7,374 nucleotides of DNA from the NCBI GenBank assembly GCA_030038645.1, contig JASHSR010000558.1:1-7374 (forward strand). Reading direction: 5' to 3'. The notes beneath the pieces were generated by a model. It ran no database searches and had not been told where the DNA came from. It saw only the letters and a program-made list of their open reading frames with translations. The DNA is from Gammaproteobacteria bacterium. GTDB lineage: Bacteria > Pseudomonadota > Gammaproteobacteria > Steroidobacterales > Steroidobacteraceae. Both the position numbers and the translations under genes were made by a program. Of the stretch, positions 1 through 6,295 are shown in pieces; position 1 is the stretch's first letter; every line of letters starts with the position of its first letter.

Positions 1-1593
1 GCTATCCGCTCGATCCTCGAAAATCAGCCAAGCCTGACACTGTTTCAGCAAGAGGCCGCGGACCTCCTCGTCGAAAGCGGCCGCGTCCGCGGCGTCGAGA
101 CCGTCACGGGCATCCGCTTCGAGGCGGCCGCCGTCGTGCTGACCGTGGGCACCTTCCTCGGCGGCAAGATCCACGTGGGCCTCGATCACCTCTCAGGTGG
201 CCGCGCCGGCGATCCCGCCTCTTTGCGGCTCGCATCGCGGCTGCGCGAGCTCCCCTTTCGCGTCGGCAGGCTCAAGACCGGCACGCCACCGCGTATCGAC
301 GGGCGCACGATCGATTTCTCGCGCCTGAAGGCGCAACCCAGCGACGACCCGCTGCCCGTCTTTTCGTTTCTCGGGAGGATCACCGACCACCCAAGGCAGA
401 TTGAATGTTTCATTACAGAGACAAATGAGGCCACACACGACATCATTCGCCAGGCGACGGATCGGTCGCCGATGTTCACCGGCGCGATCGAGGGCGTGGG
501 TCCGCGCTACTGTCCCTCCATCGAGGACAAGGTGGTCCGCTTCGCGGACAAGGTCTCCCACCAGATCTTCGTGGAGCCCGAGGGGCTCGGCACCTCGGAG
601 GTCTACCCGAACGGCATCTCGACCAGCCTGCCGTTCGATGTTCAGTACGACTTCGTGCGCAGCATCCGCGGCTTCGAGCGGGCACATCTGACGCGTCCGG
701 GCTACGCGATCGAGTACGACTTCTTCGACCCTCGGGACTTGATGCCGTCGCTCGAGACGAAAGTCATCGAGGGGCTGTACTTCGCGGGGCAGATCAACGG
801 CACCACCGGATACGAGGAGGCGGCGGCGCAAGGACTGATCGCCGGCATCAACGCCGTCCGTCGAGTGCGGGAGCGCGAGCCGTGGACGCCCAAGCGAGGC
901 GACAGCTATCTCGGCGTGCTCATCGACGATCTGGTGACCCGCGGGGCACGGGAGCCCTACCGCATGTTCACGAGCCGCGCGGAGTACCGCCTCCTGCTGC
1001 GGGAGGACAATGCGGACCTGCGCCTCACGCCGATCGGGCGCGAGCTGGGGCTGGTCGACGACGAGCGCTGGCGGCTGCTCGAGGACAAGCGCCGGCTGTC
1101 GGACGCCGAGGTGCAGCGCCTCGCCGCCTTCAGAGTCCACCCCGACTCGGCGCCGGCCGAGTGGACTCGCCGCGTCCTGCACGCGCCACTCGGCCGGGAC
1201 CAGACCGCGCTCGATCTGCTGCGGCGGCCGCACGTGCGCTACGAGCAGATCGTCGAGCTCGCGGGCGCGCCCGCCTGGGACGGTATCGACGACCGCCTTC
1301 CGCAGCAGGTGCGGCTGCAAGTGGACGTGCGCGCCAAGTACGCGGGCTACATCGAGCGCCAGCAGGAGGAGATCGAGCGCCAGCGCCGCAGCGAGGAGAC
1401 GGCGCTGCCGGCCGATCTCGACTACTCGCGAGTCGCCGGGCTCTCGATCGAGGCGCGCCAGCGCCTCGCGGAGATCCGTCCGGTGACCCTCGGCCAGGCG
1501 GCGAGGATTCCGGGGGTGACGCCCGCCGCGGTCTCGATCCTGCTCGTGCACTTGAAGAAGCGCGGCCTCGGCGCGCGCGGCCGCGCCGCGTGA
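1..1593 (+). CDS. mnmG: tRNA uridine-5-carboxymethylaminomethyl modification enzyme MnmG (GidA), 5' end missing
   Basis: With MnmE, this cytoplasmic FAD protein installs the carboxymethylaminomethyl group at C5 of wobble uridine (U34) in certain tRNAs, using glycine or ammonium and a methylene-folate. The frame is open from the first base and ends at TGA 1591-1593, giving 530 visible residues. The E. coli protein has about 629, so roughly the first 100, including the N-terminal dinucleotide-binding glycine motif, lie outside the window. Family signatures in order (visible numbering): GRAGDP near 67, RVGRLKTGTPPRID near 87-100, GVGPRYCPSIEDKV with the conserved cysteine at about 171 (codon 511-513; counterpart of the catalytic Cys277 of E. 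coli), RPGYAIEYDFFDPRDL, FAGQINGTTGYEEAAAQG (FAD contact), EPYRMFTSRAEYRLLLREDN, and the C-terminal YIERQQEEIERQ and VTPAAVSILL segments of the MnmE/tRNA-binding domain. Nothing visible is broken. It overlaps pyrF by 4 bp. Identity is near certain; the true start cannot be seen. Confidence 0.98.
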   Translation, partial: AIRSILENQPSLTLFQQEAADLLVESGRVRGVETVTGIRFEAAAVVLTVGTFLGGKIHVGLDHLSGGRAGDPASLRLASRLRELPFRVGRLKTGTPPRIDGRTIDFSRLKAQPSDDPLPVFSFLGRITDHPRQIECFITETNEATHDIIRQATDRSPMFTGAIEGVGPRYCPSIEDKVVRFADKVSHQIFVEPEGLGTSEVYPNGISTSLPFDVQYDFVRSIRGFERAHLTRPGYAIEYDFFDPRDLMPSLETKVIEGLYFAGQINGTTGYEEAAAQGLIAGINAVRRVREREPWTPKRGDSYLGVLIDDLVTRGAREPYRMFTSRAEYRLLLREDNADLRLTPIGRELGLVDDERWRLLEDKRRLSDAEVQRLAAFRVHPDSAPAEWTRRVLHAPLGRDQTALDLLRRPHVRYEQIVELAGAPAWDGIDDRLPQQVRLQVDVRAKYAGYIERQQEEIERQRRSEETALPADLDYSRVAGLSIEARQRLAEIRPVTLGQAARIPGVTPAAVSILLVHLKKRGLGARGRAA

Positions 1594-2420
1594 CGGGATT
1601 TTGCCGGCAGCTCGGCGAGGCCTGGGATCGCAACGACTCGCTCGTCTGCGTCGGGCTCGATCCGGAGATCGAGCGCTTCCCCGGGACGATCGCGGCTCGA
1701 CCCTCGCCGATCTTCCAGTTCAACAAGGCCATCATCGACGCGACCGCGGATCTCGTCTGCGCCTACAAGCCGCAGTTCGCCCATTACGCAGCGTACGAGG
1801 CGGAGGATCAGCTCGAGCGGACGATCGAGTACGTTCACCACCGCTACCCCGGCATACCGGTGATTCTCGACGCCAAGCGCGGAGACGTGGGCAACACGGC
1901 GAAGCGATACGCGATCGAGGCGTTCGAGCGCTACGGCGCGGACGCGGTGACCGTCAACCCCTATCTCGGCTTCGATTCCCTCGAGCCGTTCCTCGAATAC
2001 GAGGACCGCGGCACGATCGTGCTCTGCAGGACCTCGAACCCCGGGGCGCGCGATCTGCAGGATCTGCCGGTGGGCGGCGGCCGCAAGCTGTATCAGGCCG
2101 TCGCGGAGCTCGCGGCGACGCGCTGGAATGCGCGCGGCAACTGCGCGCTCGTCGTCGGCGCGACCTACCCCGAGGAGCTCGCGGAAGTGCGGGAAATCGC
2201 GGGGGACATGCCGCTTCTCGTGCCGGGTGTCGGCGCTCAGGGCGGGGACGTTGAGCGGGCGGTCGGTTGCGGGCAGACGCGCTCCGGCGCCGGCCTCATC
2301 GTCAGCTCATCGCGAGCCATCCTGTACGCCTCGTCCGGCGCCGACTTCGCGCCGGCCGCCCGAGCGGCCACTCTCTCGCTGCGGGAGACCGTCAACCGAT
2401 TTCGTCGCGGCCGCGGCTGA
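1590..2420 (+). CDS. pyrF: Orotidine-5'-phosphate decarboxylase, type 2 family
   Basis: It converts orotidine monophosphate to UMP plus CO2, the last step of de novo pyrimidine synthesis, in the cytoplasm. The 276-residue protein matches the longer 'type 2' OMP decarboxylases rather than the ~245-residue E. coli type. Visible motifs: VCVGLDP (19-25, Asp24), FQFNKAIID (43-50), AYKPQFA (58-64, Lys60), the catalytic DAKRGDVGNTA at 94-104 (Asp94, Lys96, Asp99), VTVNPYLGFDS (120-130), LCRTSNPG (145-152), VPGVGAQGGD (211-220) and SSSRAI (239-244, Arg242 as likely phosphate contact). I chose GTG 1590 because it overlaps the mnmG stop as GTGA, puts VCVGLDP about 20 residues in as the family expects, and has no ATG nearby in frame. 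No Shine-Dalgarno sequence is apparent, so translation is probably coupled to mnmG. The open frame continues upstream inside mnmG, but that part resembles no OMP decarboxylase. Its last 114 bp are antisense to the end of otsA. Confidence 0.95.
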   Translation: MTGFCRQLGEAWDRNDSLVCVGLDPEIERFPGTIAARPSPIFQFNKAIIDATADLVCAYKPQFAHYAAYEAEDQLERTIEYVHHRYPGIPVILDAKRGDVGNTAKRYAIEAFERYGADAVTVNPYLGFDSLEPFLEYEDRGTIVLCRTSNPGARDLQDLPVGGGRKLYQAVAELAATRWNARGNCALVVGATYPEELAEVREIAGDMPLLVPGVGAQGGDVERAVGCGQTRSGAGLIVSSSRAILYASSGADFAPAARAATLSLRETVNRFRRGRG

Positions 2421-3803
2421 GTCACCGAGGATGCGCTCGCCGGTGAGGTCGCGCAGGAACTCGCGGTACCAGTGGTGGATGTCGTGCCGGCGGACGGCGC
2501 CGAGCATTTGCTCGTGTCGCCGCCGGCGCTCGCCGAGCGGCATGTGCAGGGCCGTCTGCAGCGCGAGCGCGATGCCGCGCTTGTCGTAGGGGTTGACCAG
2601 AAGCGCCCCGGTCAGCTCGCGCGCGGCGCCGGCGAGGGGCGAGAGGATGAGCACTCCGGGATCCTCGGGATCCTGCGCCGCGACGAACTCCTTCGCGACG
2701 AGATTCATGCCGTCGCGCACCGGCGTGACCAGAGCGACCTGCGACGCGCGCAGCAGGCCCATGAGCGTTGCGTGGGAGAAGTTGCGGTTGATGTAGCGCA
2801 CGGGCGTCCAGTCCGCCTCGCCGAAGCGGCCGTTGAGCCGTCCGGCCACCTGCTCGAGCGCCAAGCGGATCTCGCCGTACGCAAGCACGTCCGACCGGCT
2901 GAGCGGAGCGATCTGCAGGAAGGTGACCTTGCCCTGGTTGTCCGGGAACGTCGTGAGAAAGTGCTCGAACGCGCCGAAGCGCTCGGTGAGGCCCTTCGTG
3001 TAGTCGAGCCGGTCCACCCCGATGATCAGCTTCCTGCCGAGCAGGCTCGCGATGAGGCGCTGCACCGTCTCCTCGCCCATCGCCTCGGTCGCCTCGCTCG
3101 CGACCTCGTCCGCCTCGACCCCGATCGGATAGACCCCGAGGCGCACCGTGCGGCCGTCCACCTCGAGCTGCGAGCCGTTGCGCACGTGCGCGATGGCGTG
3201 CGCCGGCAGCTCGAGGCACGACTCGAAAGCATGCAGATCGTCCTCGGTCTGAAAGCCGGTGAGATCGTACTGGCACAGGTCGCGGACGATCTCGGCGTGG
3301 CTCGGCAGCACGCGCAGGACCTGCAGGGGAGGGAAGGGAATGTGCAGGAAGAATCCGATGGGCCCGTCGAACGAGAGCCGGCGCAGGTAGCGCGCGAGCG
3401 GGATCAGCTGGTAGTCGTGGACCCAGACCACGTCATCGGGCCGAAGCAGCCCCGCGAGCTGCCGGGCAAACTGCGCGTTGACGGCCTGATAGGCTTCGTA
3501 GTCCTCGTACTCGTAGCGGAAGCGGCCGGTCGCGTAGTGAAAGAGCGGCCAGAGCGTGCTGTTGCAGAAGCCGTTGTAATAGCGGTCGAGCTCGGCGGAG
3601 CGCAGATCGATCGTCGCATAGCGGACGTTGTCCCTCACGGTGACTTCCGGCTCCGCGCGCGGCTCGTCGGAGGTCTCGCCGCTCCATCCGAGCCAGACTC
3701 CTCCGATGCGCTGGAGCGCCGCGAGGACGCCCACGGCGAGTCCGCCCGCCGCCGAGCGGCGGGGCAGCGAGATTCGGTTCGAGACGCAGACCAGCCGTTT
3801 CAC
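2307..3803 (-). CDS. otsA: Trehalose-6-phosphate synthase (UDP-forming), GT20 family
   Basis: It transfers glucose from UDP-glucose (or another NDP-glucose) to glucose-6-phosphate, giving trehalose-6-phosphate, the first step of OtsAB trehalose synthesis. The 498-residue protein closely follows E. coli OtsA (474). Visible: VSNRI with Arg10; the GGLAVG loop at 20-25; Trp40 in GWSGE; Tyr76 and Trp85 in YYNGFCNSTLWPLFHY; WVHDYQL (Asp130); FFLHIPFPP (His154); GVDRLDYTKGL (Arg265, Lys270); and DGMNLVAKEF (Asp364, Glu372) binding the nucleotide sugar. All main substrate residues are present. Start: GTG 3803-3801 overlaps the otsB stop as GTGA, and the protein then begins as OtsA should (MKRLVCVSNRI). 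GAGGAG at 3821-3816 is 12 nt upstream, rather distant, so coupling to otsB is likely. Recognisable homology ends near HHWYREFLRDL (443-453). The last 37 residues (462-498) are R/G/S-rich and encoded antisense to pyrF, which looks like loss of an earlier stop. Confidence 0.96.
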   Translation of the reverse strand: MKRLVCVSNRISLPRRSAAGGLAVGVLAALQRIGGVWLGWSGETSDEPRAEPEVTVRDNVRYATIDLRSAELDRYYNGFCNSTLWPLFHYATGRFRYEYEDYEAYQAVNAQFARQLAGLLRPDDVVWVHDYQLIPLARYLRRLSFDGPIGFFLHIPFPPLQVLRVLPSHAEIVRDLCQYDLTGFQTEDDLHAFESCLELPAHAIAHVRNGSQLEVDGRTVRLGVYPIGVEADEVASEATEAMGEETVQRLIASLLGRKLIIGVDRLDYTKGLTERFGAFEHFLTTFPDNQGKVTFLQIAPLSRSDVLAYGEIRLALEQVAGRLNGRFGEADWTPVRYINRNFSHATLMGLLRASQVALVTPVRDGMNLVAKEFVAAQDPEDPGVLILSPLAGAARELTGALLVNPYDKRGIALALQTALHMPLGERRRRHEQMLGAVRRHDIHHWYREFLRDLTGERILGDSAAAATKSVDGLPQRESGRSGGRREVGAGRGVQDGSR

Positions 3804-4534
3804 TGCTCGTCGAGACTCCTCAGCCACTCGCGCACGGCCGCCGGATCGGGCAGCCAGTCGCAGCCCGGTCGCGGCTCCGGGCCGATGAAGATACCTCGGC
3901 CCCCGGCCGACTGCGCATAGGCGAGCGCGTCGAGGTCCGTGAGGTCGTCTCCCAAGTAGATAGGAATGCGCCCGGCGAAGGGAAGTTCCTGCATGAACTG
4001 CTCGATCGCCCCGCGCTTGCTCGATGAGCCGCTCTTCACCTCGATGACGCAATGACCGGGCTGCAGACACGCATCGGCGGGGAGGCTCGCCCGGATCCGA
4101 TCGAGGACCTCGCGGACGGCCGACTCGAGCCCGGGGGCTTGGCGAAAGTGCAGCGCGAGGCTGCGGCCCTTGTCCTCGAGCCGCAGCGCCGGATGCCGCG
4201 ACACGAATCGGCGCAGCTCGGCGCGCGCCGGCTCGAGATCGGCGCTCGTCAGGCCGGCGCAATGCAGTCCACCGAGCGCGTCTCTGCGCTCGGCGCCGTG
4301 CACGCCGGCCGCGGGAAAGCGGAAGGGTGCGAAGAGCCGATCGAGATCCGAGAGGCGCCGGCCGCTCACGAGCGCGAGGCCTCCCGCCAAGCGGTGCGCG
4401 AGCCGCTCGAGCAGCGCCGGCAGGTCCGCGCTCACCTCGATGGCTTCGGGCGTCGGCGCGAGGTCAACGAGCGTTCCGTCGATGTCGAGGAAAAGGGCCC
4501 AGTCCGGGCGCGGGGGCGGAACGATCGAGCTCAT
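3800..4534 (-). CDS. otsB: Trehalose-6-phosphate phosphatase, HAD superfamily
   Basis: It hydrolyses trehalose-6-phosphate to trehalose and phosphate, completing the pathway begun by OtsA. The 244-residue product has the HAD motifs in order: LFLDIDGTL with nucleophile Asp17 and acid/base Asp19; LVSGR with Ser57; the cap-region GVHGAE (77-82) and EDKGRSLALHFR (120-131); SSKRGA with Lys173; and YLGDDLTDLDA (193-203) with Mg2+-binding Asp196/Asp197. These cap motifs are typical of OtsB rather than of other HAD phosphatases. I start at ATG 4534-4532, which puts the DxD motif at residue 17 as in the family. An in-frame ATG at 4552-4550 would add six residues, and the frame is open to an ATG at 4693, but that extension looks like non-coding translation. 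The ribosome-binding site is weak, and a small inverted repeat lies just upstream. It is the first gene of an otsB-otsA operon and overlaps otsA by 4 bp. Confidence 0.94.
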   Translation of the reverse strand: MSSIVPPPRPDWALFLDIDGTLVDLAPTPEAIEVSADLPALLERLAHRLAGGLALVSGRRLSDLDRLFAPFRFPAAGVHGAERRDALGGLHCAGLTSADLEPARAELRRFVSRHPALRLEDKGRSLALHFRQAPGLESAVREVLDRIRASLPADACLQPGHCVIEVKSGSSSKRGAIEQFMQELPFAGRIPIYLGDDLTDLDALAYAQSAGGRGIFIGPEPRPGCDWLPDPAAVREWLRSLDEQ

Positions 4535-4545
4535 CGCGCCATCTT

Positions 4546-4559
4546 GCCCCATTCGGGGC
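4546..4559 (-). promoter_or_regulatory. Small inverted repeat just upstream of the otsB start
   Basis: A perfect 5-bp inverted repeat, GCCCC / GGGGC with a 4-base loop, begins 11 bp upstream of the chosen otsB ATG. In otsB mRNA the 3' arm (GGGGC) is the most purine-rich block before the start codon, so a folded hairpin could mask the ribosome-binding region. It could also be chance in GC-rich DNA; a regulatory role is inference only. Confidence 0.3.
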
Positions 4560-4796
4560 GGGTTGGTGCGCTCGCTCGCCCGCTTACGCCAGCCGGGCCA
4601 TTGGGGCGCGCTCGGCACCCCGGAGCGGCTCGCCGGCGAGAAGAGAGGCTGCGACCGCGATCCGATTGGCCGAAGGTCCCCATGTCGAGCCAACCTTTGC
4701 AGGAGGAACCCCGGCCGCAGCCCTCATGGCGCGGCGTACCGGCAGCGCCGATTCTCGCGCCACGGCCGTTAGAGGCGGCCGGGCGTCAAAAGTTGC

Positions 4797-4816
4797 ACCG
4801 AGCGGCCGCGCTCGGT
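4797..4816 (-). terminator. Likely Rho-independent terminator of the trkA-trkH operon
   Basis: A perfect 8-bp inverted repeat (ACCGAGCG / CGCTCGGT, 4-base loop) starts 12 bp after the trkH stop. In the direction of transcription it is followed by GCAACTTTTG, so there is a short but interrupted T stretch. Position and stem strength fit an intrinsic terminator. The weak T tract keeps confidence moderate. Confidence 0.55.
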
Positions 4817-4828
4817 CGGCTGCGCCGA

Positions 4829-6277
4829 TCACTTGCGCCAGAAGGCGGGCGTGAACAGCACGACGACGCTGAAGATCTCGAGCCGGCCGAGCAGCATGGA
4901 GAGCGTGCAGATCCAGGTCTGCAGCGTCGTGAGGCTGTGATACGTCTTGAACGGGCCGACGACGCCGAGGCCCGGCCCGGTGTTGTTGATCGTCGCCACG
5001 ATGGCGCCGAAGGACGAGACGAAATCGAGCCCCGTGGCGAGCAGCGCGAACGTCAGCACCGCGGTCGTCATGAAGTAGAGGAAGATGAAGGCGAGCACCG
5101 AGTTGCCGACACGGTCGGGAATGAGCCGGCCGCCGATGCGGATCGGCGCGACGGCGCTCGGGTGCACCAGGAGCTTCAGCTCGCGTCCCGCCTGGCGCGA
5201 GAGCAGCAGCGTGCGGAACATCTTGATGCCGCCTCCGGCGGAGCCGGTGCTGCAGAGAAAGCAGCACAGGAAGAGCATCCAGAAGGGCGCGAGCAGCGGC
5301 CACGCGGTGTAATCGTCCGAGACGAGCCCCGAGGTCGTGGCGATCGAGACGACGTTGAACAGCGAGTGGCGCAAGGAGGCGGCGAAGCTCGGATAGACGT
5401 GCCGGTGCGCGAGCAACACCGCGACTCCCACCACGCTCACGGCGAGCACGACGAGGATGGCCTTGGCCTCGGGGTCGCGCGTGTAGGGCTCGAGCGTGAG
5501 CCTCCGCAGGGCCACGAAGTGGCGAGCGAAGCTCAGCGAGGCGATGATCATCAAAGCGGCGAGCGTGAGCTCGATGGCGGACGAGTGGAAGTACCGGATG
5601 CTCTGATCGTGCGTGGAGAAGCCGCCGAGGCCGACCGCCGAGAAGCAGTGGCAGATGGCGTCGAACCACGACATGCCGGAGATCCTGAGCGCGACGATGC
5701 CGGCCACCGTGAGAGTGGAGTAGGTGAGCGAGAGCGACTTCACCGTCTCCCTGATCCGCGGCGTCAGCTTGTCCTCCTTGACGGGGCCGGGCGCCTCGCC
5801 ACGATAGAGCTGCATGCCTCCGACGCCGAGCAGGGGCAGGACGGCCACGGCGAGCACGATGATGCCGAGGCCGCCGCACCACTCGAGCGTGTGACGCCAC
5901 AGATTGATCGAGGGGGGCAGGGTGTCGAGGCCCGTCAGCATCGTCGCGCCCGTCGTCGTGAGGCCCGACATCGCCTCGAAGAATGCGCGGGTGAACGACA
6001 GATTCGGCAGGAGGATGAGCAGCGGCACCGTCGCCGAGGCGGACATGGCGACCCAGCCGAGCGCGACGAGCAGGAATCCGTCCCGCGGCTTGAGCTCGCG
6101 CGCCCGGCGCCGCGTCGCCGTGGTGACCGCGAGCCCCACGCCGACGGTGAGGAGCCCCGCCGCGACGAACGGGGCGCCGGTGCCGTCGGCGGAGATGAGC
6201 GCCGCGGCGATCGGCAGGATGTACGCGGCGCTGAAGGCGACGAGCATCAGCCCGAGCACGTTGGCGACGGCCAGCAT
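4829..6277 (-). CDS. trkH: Trk potassium uptake system membrane protein TrkH
   Basis: This inner-membrane K+ channel/transporter subunit is gated by the cytoplasmic TrkA ring and used for bulk K+ uptake, for example after osmotic upshift. The 482-residue length matches E. coli TrkH (483). It has the four pore-loop repeats of the TrkH/TrkG/KtrB family, with filter-like sequences TTTGAT (107-112), AVGLGGFS (214-221), ATTSGL (313-318) and NNTGPGLG (431-438), each between hydrophobic segments. Clear membrane stretches lie near 5-29, 35-52, 68-90, 131-150, 234-250, 272-290, 328-345, 393-415 and 455-477. The gate-loop region reads STGSAGGGIKMFR (343-355), equivalent to the usual glycine-rich GSTGGGIK segment that interrupts the third-repeat helix. 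ATG 6277 is supported by a GAGGGG ribosome-binding site and by an N-terminus that begins like other TrkH proteins. It lies 18 bp after trkA, clearly in the same operon. No key residue appears to be missing. Confidence 0.96.
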   Translation of the reverse strand: MLAVANVLGLMLVAFSAAYILPIAAALISADGTGAPFVAAGLLTVGVGLAVTTATRRRARELKPRDGFLLVALGWVAMSASATVPLLILLPNLSFTRAFFEAMSGLTTTGATMLTGLDTLPPSINLWRHTLEWCGGLGIIVLAVAVLPLLGVGGMQLYRGEAPGPVKEDKLTPRIRETVKSLSLTYSTLTVAGIVALRISGMSWFDAICHCFSAVGLGGFSTHDQSIRYFHSSAIELTLAALMIIASLSFARHFVALRRLTLEPYTRDPEAKAILVVLAVSVVGVAVLLAHRHVYPSFAASLRHSLFNVVSIATTSGLVSDDYTAWPLLAPFWMLFLCCFLCSTGSAGGGIKMFRTLLLSRQAGRELKLLVHPSAVAPIRIGGRLIPDRVGNSVLAFIFLYFMTTAVLTFALLATGLDFVSSFGAIVATINNTGPGLGVVGPFKTYHSLTTLQTWICTLSMLLGRLEIFSVVVLFTPAFWRK

Positions 6278-6283
6278 GCGGCG

Positions 6284-6289
6284 CCCCTC
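6284..6289 (-). promoter_or_regulatory. Ribosome-binding site of trkH
   Basis: On the - strand GAGGGG lies 6 nt before the trkH ATG, within the 18-bp gap after the trkA stop. It is the clearest Shine-Dalgarno match among the starts in this window and fixes the trkH start at 6277. Confidence 0.7.
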
Positions 6290-6295
6290 GATCTC

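Larger units (their letters stand above)
4535..4828. other. Intergenic spacer between trkH and otsB
   Basis: This 294-bp non-coding stretch separates the trkAH and otsBA operons, both read on the - strand. It should hold the end of the trkAH transcript and the promoter of otsBA. I see a terminator-like hairpin close to trkH, three other short inverted repeats (4546-4559, 4629-4640, 4763-4781) and no convincing -35/-10 pair. Open frames crossing it on either strand are arginine/alanine/serine-rich and resemble no protein. No tRNA or known riboswitch is recognisable. Confidence 0.7.

Noticed and set aside
193..1551. Long open frame on the - strand opposite mnmG (452 codons)
   Set aside because: It is the mirror of a real gene in GC-rich DNA: rich in Arg/Leu/Ala/Val, no recognisable domain, and the + strand MnmG is unmistakable.
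882..1589. In-frame upstream extension of pyrF within mnmG
   Set aside because: The 236 extra residues are Arg/Ala/Gly-rich, overlap conserved MnmG sequence, and match no OMP decarboxylase N-terminus. The GTG at 1590 fits the family length.
2472..3920. Long open frame on the + strand opposite otsA (482 codons)
   Set aside because: It is antisense to the well-conserved OtsA and the end of OtsB, its composition (Glu/Arg/Ala/Val/Leu) is typical of a shadow frame, and it has no known fold signature.
4535..4693. N-terminal extension of otsB to the ATG at 4693
   Set aside because: The added 53 residues resemble nothing and would put the DxD nucleophile motif near residue 70 instead of about 17.
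4535..4828. tRNA, riboswitch or small mobile element in the trkH-otsB spacer
   Set aside because: No cloverleaf arms, T-loop sequence, target-site duplication or transposase fragment could be found; only short GC-rich inverted repeats are visible.
4724..4854. Small + strand open frame after an AGGAGG-like block at about 4711
   Set aside because: The purine block is about 19 nt from the ATG, too far, the product is Arg/Ala-rich, and it runs into the end of trkH on the other strand.
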